From CALVLD01 sp964467585 (GTDB taxonomy: Bacteria > Bacillota > Clostridia > Christensenellales > CAG-138): a stretch of DNA of 64,000 nucleotides. Location of the stretch: the NCBI GenBank assembly GCA_964467585.1, contig CAYXRF010000004.1:60060-124059 (forward strand), in the 5' to 3' direction. Shown here one piece after another: positions 15,673 to 23,725 of the stretch; the first letter of the stretch is position 1; each line of letters begins with the position of its first letter. A model generated the notes under the pieces. That model was given only the letters and a program-made list of their open reading frames with translations, was not told the DNA's origin and did no database searches. A program made the translations under genes and the position numbers.

Positions 15673-16341
15673 TTACTCGCGTGAAGCGATATTGTCGGCG
15701 CTTTTATATATGCTGTCCTGCGGCACAACTCCGCGCACGCATGAAACGGGGTAAATGCTTGACCTCCTGCCGATGACCGTACCCGGATTAAGCACGGAGT
15801 TGCACCCCACCTCAACGTTGTCGCCAAGTATAGCGCCAAACTTTTTGCGGCCCGTCTCAATATGCTCGTCACCGTTTTTCACAACAACAAGCGACTTGTC
15901 GCTTTTAACGTTTGATGTTATAGAGCCTGCGCCCATATGCGCCTTATAGCCAAGCACAGAATCTCCCACATAGTTGTAGTGAGGGACTTGAACGTTATCA
16001 AAGAGGACAACGTTTTTCAGCTCGGCAGAATTGCCGACGACACAGTTTTTTCCGACAAGGGCGCTGCCGCGTATAAAAGCGCATTGACGCACCTCCGTGC
16101 CGTGATCAATTATGCAGGGAGCGGCAATGTATGCCGAGGCAAACACATGGGCGTCCTTTGCAATCCATATGCCCTCGGCGGGATTGTCAAACTCATCCTC
16201 GGGCAATGTTTTGCCCAGCTCAAGTATAAAATCCTTTATACCCGACAAAGCCTCCCAAGGGTATTCGCACGCCTCAAAAAGGGCGGTGGCGCGTGTGTGC
16301 GTCAAATCCAGCAAATCGGCAGTCTTATACAATAGAATCAT
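15673..16341 (-). CDS. left-handed beta-helix acyltransferase-like protein, GlmU-C type
   Basis: A 222-residue protein of hexapeptide repeats (for example IWIAKDAHVFASAYIAAPCI and ILGDNVEVGCNSVLNPGTVI) like the acetyltransferase half of GlmU. The catalytic-type His/Asn/Tyr stretch PHYNYVGDSVLG and GAGSITSN are present. The N-terminal pyrophosphorylase domain is missing. It follows glmM by 15 bp and nagB before that, so it probably acetylates glucosamine-1-phosphate or a related sugar. It may start at a TTG (16332), which has better spacing to AAAGG than the ATG used here. Confidence 0.8.
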   Translation of the reverse strand: MILLYKTADLLDLTHTRATALFEACEYPWEALSGIKDFILELGKTLPEDEFDNPAEGIWIAKDAHVFASAYIAAPCIIDHGTEVRQCAFIRGSALVGKNCVVGNSAELKNVVLFDNVQVPHYNYVGDSVLGYKAHMGAGSITSNVKSDKSLVVVKNGDEHIETGRKKFGAILGDNVEVGCNSVLNPGTVIGRRSSIYPVSCVRGVVPQDSIYKSADNIASRE

Positions 16342-16356
16342 CCTTTCGTGACGGGC

Positions 16357-17709
16357 TTACTTAACAGCGATAAGCAATCCCTTTTTATCCATGACGGCAA
16401 TAACGTCGTCAACCTTTTGCATACAAAGCTCAGGCGTGGGAGCCTCGACCATGACGCGAAGAACAGGCTCGGTGCCGCTTTTTCTCAAAAGAATTCTTCC
16501 GTTGTCGCCAAGAGAATCCGTTACTGCACCAACGGCAGCCTGAACATCAGGGTCGGCAAGAGTGCCGTCCTTATCGGTAACCTTCACGTTTTTCAAAACC
16601 TGAGGATAAACCGTAAGCCCCTCTGTCAAAATCGAAAGAGGCTGTTTCTTGTCCAGCATCACCTGCATCACCTTTATGGCGGTGATAAGCCCATCGCCCG
16701 TGTTGGCATATTTGGAAAAAATTATGTGCCCGGACTGCTCGCCGCCTATCATGTAACCGTTGGCACGCATATTCTCATAAACGTATTTGTCGCCAACAGC
16801 TGTCTTTTCATATCGGATGCCCGCTGCGTCAAGCGCCTTGTAAAGCCCAAAATTGCTCATAACGGTTGTGACGACAGTGTTGTTGGCAAGCGCTCCGCTT
16901 GACATCATATGCTTGCCACAGACGTACATAATCGCATCGCCGTTAACCGTTGCGCCGTGCTCGTCAACAGCAAGACACCTGTCGGCGTCACCGTCAAACG
17001 CAAAGCCAACGTCAAGCCCCTTTTCCGCAACAAGCCGCTGAAGCCCCTGTATATGCGTTGAACCGCAGTCAAGGTTGATATTTGTGCCGTTCGGCTCGTT
17101 GCCGATAACATACGTTTCCGCCCCGAGAGCGTCAAAAACACTTTTTGCAATCGCCCAGGTGCTGCCATTGGCACAGTCCAAACCAATCCGCACGCCCTTA
17201 TAGGAATGAGTGGCAAGCGAAATAAGATAGCCGATATAACGGTTTCTGCCCGCAGCGTGATCGACAGCCCTGCCAATCTCATCGCCCGTGGCAAATGGAA
17301 GCTCCCCATATTTGCCGTCAAGATAGCTCTCAACCTCGTCGATAACGGAGTCCTCCATTTTTTCGCCCTCTGAATTGAGAAGCTTAATGCCGTTGTCATG
17401 GTATGGGTTATGGCTTGCGGATATCATTATGCCGCAGTCAAAATCCTCTGTGCGCGCAATGTATGAAACGCTGGGCGTGGTTGTAACGTGCATCAGATAG
17501 GCGTCCGCGCCGGATGCGGTTATGCCCGCCGTAAGCGCACATTCGTACATATAGCTTGAAAGACGCGTATCCTTACCTATAACTATGCGGCAATGGTGAT
17601 CGCCCCCATAGTAGCGCCCTAAAAATCGCCCTATCTTAAAAGCGTGTTCAACCGTAAGGTCAACGTTGGCTTCCCCGCGGAAACCGTCTGTTCCAAAATA
17701 ATGTGACAT
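16357..17709 (-). CDS. glmM: phosphoglucosamine mutase
   Basis: A 450-residue mutase that converts glucosamine-6-phosphate to glucosamine-1-phosphate for peptidoglycan precursors. The phosphoserine loop ISASHNPYHDNGIK, the metal loop DGDADRC and the phosphate-binding RKSGTEPVLRVM are intact; the Lys in RKSGTEP favours GlmM over phosphomannomutase. GTDGFRGEAN near the N-terminus is the family start. GGGAG lies seven bases before the ATG at 17709. It begins inside or next to the end of nagB, in one operon with the hexapeptide protein downstream. Confidence 0.94.
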   Translation of the reverse strand: MSHYFGTDGFRGEANVDLTVEHAFKIGRFLGRYYGGDHHCRIVIGKDTRLSSYMYECALTAGITASGADAYLMHVTTTPSVSYIARTEDFDCGIMISASHNPYHDNGIKLLNSEGEKMEDSVIDEVESYLDGKYGELPFATGDEIGRAVDHAAGRNRYIGYLISLATHSYKGVRIGLDCANGSTWAIAKSVFDALGAETYVIGNEPNGTNINLDCGSTHIQGLQRLVAEKGLDVGFAFDGDADRCLAVDEHGATVNGDAIMYVCGKHMMSSGALANNTVVTTVMSNFGLYKALDAAGIRYEKTAVGDKYVYENMRANGYMIGGEQSGHIIFSKYANTGDGLITAIKVMQVMLDKKQPLSILTEGLTVYPQVLKNVKVTDKDGTLADPDVQAAVGAVTDSLGDNGRILLRKSGTEPVLRVMVEAPTPELCMQKVDDVIAVMDKKGLLIAVK

Positions 17710-17738
17710 ATGAATCTCCCTTATGCGGAATGTTTGGC

Positions 17739-18458
17739 TCACAGCAGCTCCGCGGCGTCGTGGTCAAGATAGACCTCCACGTCGGGATGAAGCTGAAGCA
17801 CAGAGGCCGGAACCATCTCGGTGACAGCGCCCAGAAGCGTCTCTTTAATTATCGGCGCTTTAGCCCGCCCAAAAGCAACAAGTATTATGCTCTTGGCGTT
17901 CATAACGGTTTTTATACCCATTGTGACGGCGTGCGTCGGAACATCGTCAATCGACGTGAAAAAACGTGCGTTAGCTTCGCGTGTGGAATGCGTAAGCTCC
18001 ACAACGTGAGTTGAGGAACCGAACGGTGTGCCGGGCTCGTTAAAGCCTATGTGACCGTTGTTGCCAATGCCCAACAGCTGGATATCAATGCCGCCCGCCT
18101 TGCGGATAGCCTCGTCATATGCGGCGGCTGTTTCCGCGCTTGTGTCCAAGCCCGAAGGCACAAATGTATATTCCTTGCGAATATCAACATGGTCAAACAG
18201 ATTGACATTCATGAAATAGCGATAGCTTTGATCGTGAGAACCGTCAAGCCCGACATACTCGTCAAGATTGAACGATGTACATTCACGATAGCTCATCGCG
18301 CCGAGCCTGTTCAAGCGAACAAGCTGTGCGTACAGACCCAACGGAGTCGAGCCGGTAGCATGACCCAACACTGCGTTGGGCTTGTCGTTAAGCAGCTTAA
18401 CGTATCGCCGCGCAGCCTTCTGCGCCGCTTCCTCGGGAGTTCCGATAAATATTTTCAT
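17739..18458 (-). CDS. nagB: glucosamine-6-phosphate deaminase
   Basis: A 239-residue deaminase that turns glucosamine-6-phosphate into fructose-6-phosphate and ammonia. TGSTPLGLYAQLV, NLDEYVGL with the catalytic Asp, and GIGNNGHIGFNEPGTPF with His and Glu are all conserved. It leads the nagB-glmM-hexapeptide operon and complements nagA at the window start, so amino sugars can go either to glycolysis or to the cell wall. GGGGTG lies upstream of the ATG at 18458. A promoter and a 13-bp direct repeat precede it. Confidence 0.95.
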   Translation of the reverse strand: MKIFIGTPEEAAQKAARRYVKLLNDKPNAVLGHATGSTPLGLYAQLVRLNRLGAMSYRECTSFNLDEYVGLDGSHDQSYRYFMNVNLFDHVDIRKEYTFVPSGLDTSAETAAAYDEAIRKAGGIDIQLLGIGNNGHIGFNEPGTPFGSSTHVVELTHSTREANARFFTSIDDVPTHAVTMGIKTVMNAKSIILVAFGRAKAPIIKETLLGAVTEMVPASVLQLHPDVEVYLDHDAAELL

Positions 18459-18469
18459 AATATGCACCC

Positions 18470-18534
18470 CACATATTGGATTGCTGACAAAGCCAACACC
18501 GTTTGATGATAGCACATATTGGATTTAATTGCAA
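18470..18534 (-). promoter_or_regulatory. nagB promoter with duplicated 13-bp element
   Basis: On the minus strand TTGCAA (18529-18534), 17 bp, TATCAT (18506-18511). The 13-mer CACATATTGGATT (plus strand) occurs exactly at 18470-18482 and 18513-18525, 43 bp apart. One copy is in the promoter spacer and one is next to the ribosome site. This suggests a regulator-binding pair. Confidence 0.65.
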
Positions 18535-18626
18535 GAAAAATATATGGAATCGGAAGCATTCGGCTAAAGATTCAAATGTGGAATTCTTCACGCGGCGGCA
18601 GCGCGTCATTTCACACATTGTCGAGA

Positions 18627-18653
18627 GGGTCGTCAAGATATCCCTGACGACCC
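18627..18653. other. intergenic hairpin
   Basis: GGGTCGTCA (18627-18635) pairs perfectly with TGACGACCC (18645-18653). It lies between the SipL-like stop and the nagB promoter. Neither strand has a T tract after the stem, so a terminator role is uncertain. Confidence 0.45.
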
Positions 18654-18719
18654 CAAAAACGTATGATTGACCGCAAAGCGCAAAACAACAAAGCGGTGGC
18701 TTTTATGTCGCCTGCGCTC

Positions 18720-20195
18720 TTAACTCAGCAGCACAAGCCTTGTTCCGTCCGCAAAAGGCTCAACAGCTTCGGGATTAAGCTGACGTACCGTTGCGCAAGG
18801 CACGCAATAACGCTTTGCAATGTCAAACACGCATTCGCCCTCGGAGGCAAAGCAAACGACAATGCCGTTTGGAGACGCTTTAGCAGCCGTTTCCGCAAGC
18901 CCCGTCACAACCGAAACATCCGACACGCTGTAAAGCTCGGCGTCAATAACAATGCCGCACATCACCTGCGCGTTTCTTCCGCCGCCATTGGTGACCGACG
19001 CCGTTGCGGAAGCGGTTATAATCGGCAGGTCACACTTGCCGTCCGCTATCGAAATGGTGAACGGTATATCCTCAGAGAAGGTGTAGATCCTATCGCCCGC
19101 GCTCCTGTATACCATGCGCGTTATCAAAATTCCGTCTGCAGCCACGCCGTTATCATTGCATGAAACGGATGTTACAACAGGACGTGCGGCGGCAAATATC
19201 GACTCGGATATATCCGCCATGCCATCGGGAACAGTTACCGTTTCGCGTATTATCGATTGAACAGTCTTGCCCTCTGTAAAGCTTTGGATTCTCAAGTTCT
19301 GCTTAAGGCACTCAAAGCCTATTGAGGGAGAAAACAGGTCAACGGGCAATGTTACGCTTTCGGTCTGAACGCCGTATATGCGAAAGCTAACCTCCGCTTC
19401 CATTGCAAGCAGGTTAAATTCCGACCCAAGCGATCTCAGCGCGATGGCGTTAAGCACGGCATGACAATAGACGCCTTCTGCGGCGCCGCTCACCGCAAGC
19501 CTTTCGCGGAATGGCATCTGACGAACAAGCTGTATCAGCTTGCCGTCCGCATCGGTGCATATTGATGAAACGGTGATTGTGCCGGAAACGGTTGCGCCGC
19601 CCTGCTCAATTATCGTGTCGCGTATGCACACCTGCCCCTCGGTGAGTATCACGTCGCTTATGCCGTCCTCCGCAAGCTCCTCACGCAGCCTGAGAGTATC
19701 ATGTCCAAGCTCCACCCTCCGTGCGTGCGAAACGGTTGTGTGACGCATTTCAATGTCGGATACTCCACTTACACCCGCCGTCATTCTCAAAGGACTTTGA
19801 GCGGTTACGCGCAGCTCCATGTCAATGGCGCAAGACATATCAACCGCTCCCTCGGCCGCGTGCGCTGAAAGAGACTGAACGGAGGGGGAAACATATGCGG
19901 ACATTCCCATAGCCGCACCCGCAACCTCAAACGAGTGAGAAAATTCAGCGGTCGATTCAAAAGCAAATGCGCTTCCCGATTCGTCCAACGCAATTACGGA
20001 TACGATAATGCGACCGCTGATGGTAACCTCATTATCATTAACATCCGTATTGTCAACAGCTGCCCGTGCCGAGCTGTCAAGCACCTCGGCAACCCTTCTG
20101 CCCTCCGTCGCGGGCAGTCGTCCTTCAACGATCGTCTGCTCCGACGCACAGTATATAAGCCTTGATAAGGCTGCTTCCTCCCACAATAATTCCAT
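18720..20195 (-). CDS. SipL-like spore coat morphogenesis protein (SPOCS plus LysM)
   Basis: A 491-residue protein. It has three SPOCS (DUF3794) type beta-rich segments, recognisable from ASEQTIVEGRLPATEG, LTEGQVCIRDTIIEQGGATVSGTITVS and SFTEGKTVQSIIRETVTVPDG. A C-terminal LysM motif follows (VVCFASEGECVFDIAKRYCVPCATVRQLNPEA). This is the architecture of Clostridioides SipL, which ties the coat base protein SpoIVA to the spore surface through its LysM domain. The ATG at 20195 is preferred over that at 20213, since AAAGGAA lies upstream of it. It is monocistronic as far as can be seen. Confidence 0.8.
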   Translation of the reverse strand: MELLWEEAALSRLIYCASEQTIVEGRLPATEGRRVAEVLDSSARAAVDNTDVNDNEVTISGRIIVSVIALDESGSAFAFESTAEFSHSFEVAGAAMGMSAYVSPSVQSLSAHAAEGAVDMSCAIDMELRVTAQSPLRMTAGVSGVSDIEMRHTTVSHARRVELGHDTLRLREELAEDGISDVILTEGQVCIRDTIIEQGGATVSGTITVSSICTDADGKLIQLVRQMPFRERLAVSGAAEGVYCHAVLNAIALRSLGSEFNLLAMEAEVSFRIYGVQTESVTLPVDLFSPSIGFECLKQNLRIQSFTEGKTVQSIIRETVTVPDGMADISESIFAAARPVVTSVSCNDNGVAADGILITRMVYRSAGDRIYTFSEDIPFTISIADGKCDLPIITASATASVTNGGGRNAQVMCGIVIDAELYSVSDVSVVTGLAETAAKASPNGIVVCFASEGECVFDIAKRYCVPCATVRQLNPEAVEPFADGTRLVLLS

Positions 20196-20286
20196 ACGGT
20201 TAATTCCTTTCATACAGAGTTACAGTTGATTTTATTGAAGCGGGGGGTCAATTATGCTCCGTATGACGCGCATGGCGTTTATGTAT

Positions 20287-20314
20287 TTGCAAAAGCTGAT
20301 ATAAATGGTATAAT
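20287..20314 (+). promoter_or_regulatory. promoter of prmA-rsmE-mtaB
   Basis: TTGCAA (20287-20292), 16 bp, TATAAT (20309-20314), 34 bases before the prmA start. Confidence 0.7.
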
Positions 20315-20347
20315 CAAGCGTAAAGAACAAAACCGGAGGATGACGCC

Positions 20348-21319
20348 ATGCGATGGATAGAGATAAATATTGACACAACGGACGACGGCGCGGATATCGT
20401 ATCCGCAAGGCTCTCAATGCTTGGCATTGATCAGGTCAGCGTTGTGCAGGGCAAAGAGGCTGTTGAGCGCGTGATGAGCGATGCTGTCAAGTATTGGGAT
20501 TATGCCGATGATGCGGCGATAAACTGTGCGCCCGCAGTTCAGGCTTATATCGCGGACGTTCCCGAAAACAGCATCACAGAAGAAGCAGTGAGGCGCTCAA
20601 TGCGTGAGCTGAAGGCGATTGAAAACGAAATCGGTATAGAGCTGGGTTCGCTTGAGGTATCCGCAAAGCTTGTTGACGAACAGGACTGGGCTAACAACTG
20701 GAAGGCGTATTTCAAGCCAATTATGGTGGGCGAAAGGCTTACAGTCTGCCCCTCATGGGAAAATGCGGATGAATCAGGCTCCCGCGCTGTGCTGAGGATA
20801 GATCCGGGTATGGCGTTTGGCACGGGGACGCACCACACCACCCGTATGTGCCTTGAGCTGCTTGAAAAACGAATTCACGGCGGAGAGACCGTGGCGGATA
20901 TCGGCTGCGGCAGCGGCATACTGTCAGCATCGGCAATACTGCTTGGAGCTGTTGAGGCGACGGCGGTGGATATCGACCCCGTTGCAACGCGCATAGCTGC
21001 GGAAAATGCCGAGCTTAACGGCATTGACGTATGCGCATATACGGTATACTCGGGGGATGTGCTTACAGACGCGCAGATTCAGGCGGCGATGACGCGCCGC
21101 ACATACGATATAGTGCTTGCAAACATCGTGGCAAACGTAATAATCGCTCTTTCGCCTCTTGTGCCTCAGCTTATGCACAGCGGGTCAACGTTTATCTGCT
21201 CAGGGATTATTGAGGATAGGCTTGACGAGGTCAAGGCGGCGATCACTGCACAGGGATTGATTATCACCGACATTCGCGCTTCCGAGGATTGGCGTGCGAT
21301 TGAGGCGGTTAAGGAATGA
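20348..21319 (+). CDS. prmA: ribosomal protein L11 methyltransferase
   Basis: A 323-residue class I SAM methyltransferase that modifies ribosomal protein L11. The N-terminal substrate-recognition domain ends near DWANNWKAYFKPIMVGERL. The SAM domain has DPGMAFGTGTHHTT, VADIGCGSGILSASA, ATAVDIDPVA and LANIVANVI, all hallmark stretches. GGAGGATG lies seven bases before the ATG. It overlaps rsmE by four bases (ATGA) and leads a tRNA/rRNA modification operon. Confidence 0.95.
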   Translation: MRWIEINIDTTDDGADIVSARLSMLGIDQVSVVQGKEAVERVMSDAVKYWDYADDAAINCAPAVQAYIADVPENSITEEAVRRSMRELKAIENEIGIELGSLEVSAKLVDEQDWANNWKAYFKPIMVGERLTVCPSWENADESGSRAVLRIDPGMAFGTGTHHTTRMCLELLEKRIHGGETVADIGCGSGILSASAILLGAVEATAVDIDPVATRIAAENAELNGIDVCAYTVYSGDVLTDAQIQAAMTRRTYDIVLANIVANVIIALSPLVPQLMHSGSTFICSGIIEDRLDEVKAAITAQGLIITDIRASEDWRAIEAVKE

Positions 21320-22038
21320 GACGCTTTTTTGCCGAAAATCTTGACACATCAGCCGACAGTGTCACATTACAGGGCGATGAAGCGCGGCATATGCTCACCG
21401 TACTTCGTATGAAGGTTGGTGACGAAGTTCTGCTTATCGGCGGAGACGGCACGGAATGCAGTGCGCGAATAACCTCCTGCTGCGAAGGCACGGTTACGCT
21501 TGCCATAATCGAAAGAGCCTCCTGCGCTGCCGAGCCAACAATTGAGATAACCCTTTTTCAATGCCTGCCCAAGCAGGGCAAGATGGAGCTTATAATTCAA
21601 AAATGTGTGGAGCTTGGCGTATCGCGTATAGTGCCGACTATTGCGGAAAGATGCGTTGTAAGGCTTGACGGCAAGGACAATAGACTTCAGCGATGGAACC
21701 GCGTTTCACTTGAAGCGGCAAAGCAATGCGGAAGAGCGGCAGTTCCGGAGGTTCTTTCGCCGCAGCCGCTTGCCGATATCCGCCCAAGCGATTTTGAGCT
21801 TTGCCTGCTTGCTTATGAAAACGAGTCTGACACGGGCTTAAAAAAAGTACTTCAGCACAATAAAAATGTTAAATCAATCGCCATTATTATCGGAGCTGAA
21901 GGAGGGTTTTCGCCGCGGGAGGTTAAGCGGCTCACAGACGGGGGAGCGGTAACGGTGTCGCTCGGCAGGCGCATACTGCGCACCGAAACGGCGGGGATGG
22001 CTATGCTTGCGCAGCTTATGTACGAGATGGAGGGCTAA
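21316..22038 (+). CDS. rsmE: 16S rRNA m3U1498 methyltransferase RsmE
   Basis: A 240-residue SPOUT-fold methyltransferase acting on U1498 of 16S rRNA. LQGDEARHMLTVLRMKVGDEV is the PUA-like N-terminal part; FQCLPKQGKMELIIQKCVELG, IIGAEGGFSPREV and LGRRILRTETAGMAML form the knotted SAM site. It overlaps prmA by four bases and mtaB by one (TAATG). The prmA-rsmE-mtaB order is common in Clostridia. Confidence 0.95.
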   Translation: MRRFFAENLDTSADSVTLQGDEARHMLTVLRMKVGDEVLLIGGDGTECSARITSCCEGTVTLAIIERASCAAEPTIEITLFQCLPKQGKMELIIQKCVELGVSRIVPTIAERCVVRLDGKDNRLQRWNRVSLEAAKQCGRAAVPEVLSPQPLADIRPSDFELCLLAYENESDTGLKKVLQHNKNVKSIAIIIGAEGGFSPREVKRLTDGGAVTVSLGRRILRTETAGMAMLAQLMYEMEG

Positions 22039-23357
22039 TGAGGGTTGCGGTTTCATACCTGGGATGCAGGGTAAACGGCTATGAAAGCGACGCCATGCGT
22101 GAATCGCTGAAGCAGGCGGGCTATACCGTTGTGTCGTCTGACGACGTCGCGGACGTCTACATAATCAACACCTGCACCGTCACAAATATTGCGGACAGAA
22201 AGTCGCGGCAGCAGATATCCGCATGCCACAGGCTCAATCCAAACGCAAAGCTTATCGTAACGGGCTGCTGGTCGCAAAGGGAGCCGAAGGCAGCTTTTGA
22301 AATTGAAGGCGTATACGCCGTGCTTGGCGCAACAGGTAAACAAAGCGTTGCCGAGCTATGTGCCCAAATTGAAAACGGAGGCGATCGGCAGTGCCTTGTG
22401 CGCGACGTTATGCACGAGCACACATTTGAAGAATTTTCAGACGATTTTTCGTGCGGAACGCCCACCGATGCACAGGGCAGAACCCGTGCTTATCTTAAAA
22501 TACAGGATGGGTGTGACCATTTTTGCTCATATTGTGCAATACCTTACGCAAGGGGAGGCATACGCAGCCGTGCTGTCGATTCCGTCCGAAGGGAGCTTAT
22601 TAGGCTGGACTCCGCAGGCTATACAGAGGTTGTTCTTACGGGAATACACCTCACGGATTACGGACGCGATATCGGCGGCGTCACGCTTGCGGACGCAGTG
22701 GACTGTGCTTCGGGGCTTGACAAAATCAAGCGTATACGGTTGGGGTCGCTTGAGCCGCATGGCATGAACGAAAGGCTCATTGAAAGGCTCACGTCAAACA
22801 AGCGTGTATGCCGTCAATTTCATCTTTCACTGCAATCGGGCAGCACGTCTGTGCTTTCGCGCATGAGGCGCGGCTATACGGCGGATGAATATGCAAGCAT
22901 AGTCGGCAGTATTCGGGACGCATACGGCGCGGACGCGGACAGGGTTGCCATAACCACGGATATTATAGCGGGCTTCCCGCAGGAGACGCAGCGTGAACAT
23001 ACGCAAACGCTTGATTTTATGCAGAGCATTGGCTTTGCGCGCGTGCACGTCTTTCCGTATTCGCGGCGCAGCGGGACTCCTGCCGCGCTGATGTCGGGGC
23101 AGCTTACAAACGCCGAGAAGGCAGCGCGTGCGGCGGAGCTTATAAAAATTGGCAAGCAGCTTGAGAGGCAATTTCTTTCGGGCTTCATCGGAAGGACTGA
23201 GCAGGTGCTTATCGAGAGCCTTCACGGTGGTCTTTACGGGGGCTATACTGACAGCTATGTTCATGTGAGAACAGACAAGGGTGCGCCGAATGCACTTGTT
23301 GACGTAAACATCAAAACCATAGAGGAGGAAAAAGACGGTGAATTGTATCTTTTGTAA
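22038..23357 (+). CDS. mtaB: tRNA t6A37 methylthiotransferase MtaB
   Basis: A 439-residue radical-SAM methylthiotransferase that turns t6A37 into ms2t6A in ANN-decoding tRNAs. The N-terminal UPF0004 domain has YLGCRVNGYESD and INTCTVTN with cluster Cys residues. The radical-SAM motif is CDHFCSYCAIPYARG. A TRAM-like C-terminus follows (LIESLHGGLYGGYTDSYVHV). LGCRVNGYE marks the MtaB/YqeV branch rather than MiaB. tsaE and tsaB, which supply the t6A substrate, lie at 38-39 kb. Its last 20 bases overlap the HIT gene. Confidence 0.92.
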   Translation: MRVAVSYLGCRVNGYESDAMRESLKQAGYTVVSSDDVADVYIINTCTVTNIADRKSRQQISACHRLNPNAKLIVTGCWSQREPKAAFEIEGVYAVLGATGKQSVAELCAQIENGGDRQCLVRDVMHEHTFEEFSDDFSCGTPTDAQGRTRAYLKIQDGCDHFCSYCAIPYARGGIRSRAVDSVRRELIRLDSAGYTEVVLTGIHLTDYGRDIGGVTLADAVDCASGLDKIKRIRLGSLEPHGMNERLIERLTSNKRVCRQFHLSLQSGSTSVLSRMRRGYTADEYASIVGSIRDAYGADADRVAITTDIIAGFPQETQREHTQTLDFMQSIGFARVHVFPYSRRSGTPAALMSGQLTNAEKAARAAELIKIGKQLERQFLSGFIGRTEQVLIESLHGGLYGGYTDSYVHVRTDKGAPNALVDVNIKTIEEEKDGELYLL

Positions 23358-23670
23358 GATAATCGCGGGGGAGATACCCTCAAAAAAAGCATATGAGGAC
23401 GATAAGGTGCTTGCCTTTTACGACATAGACCCACAGGCGCCCACCCATATACTGATAATTCCAAAGCGTCATTGTGATTCCGTAATGGACGCGGATGACG
23501 ATACAATGGCGTATATGATAAAGATTGCAAAGCAGCTTGCCATACGGGAGGGCATTGCCGAAAATGGCTTCCGCCTGGTTGTAAACACAGGCGCTGACGG
23601 CGGGCAAAGCGTGATGCATCTTCATTTGCATCTGCTTGGCGGCAGAAGGTTCAATTGGCCGGCGGGCTAA
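23338..23670 (+). CDS. HIT family (histidine triad) nucleotide hydrolase
   Basis: A 110-residue HIT protein. The N-terminus CIFCKIIAGEIPSKKAYEDDKVLAFYDIDP and the histidine triad HLHLHLLGG near residues 97-105 are conserved. Such proteins hydrolyse nucleoside phosphoramidates and related adenylates. The start is a GTG inside the last codons of mtaB, with GGAGG nine bases upstream. That 20-base overlap implies translational coupling. Confidence 0.93.
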   Translation: MNCIFCKIIAGEIPSKKAYEDDKVLAFYDIDPQAPTHILIIPKRHCDSVMDADDDTMAYMIKIAKQLAIREGIAENGFRLVVNTGADGGQSVMHLHLHLLGGRRFNWPAG

Positions 23671-23725
23671 AAAAAGCATGGGCTTGCCTGCTGAATATAA
23701 TAATGGCTTTATGAATTGAGGTCTT

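Noticed and set aside
18627..18653. Terminator of the SipL-like gene
   Set aside because: The stem is perfect but no T tract follows it on the minus strand, so only a hairpin was reported.
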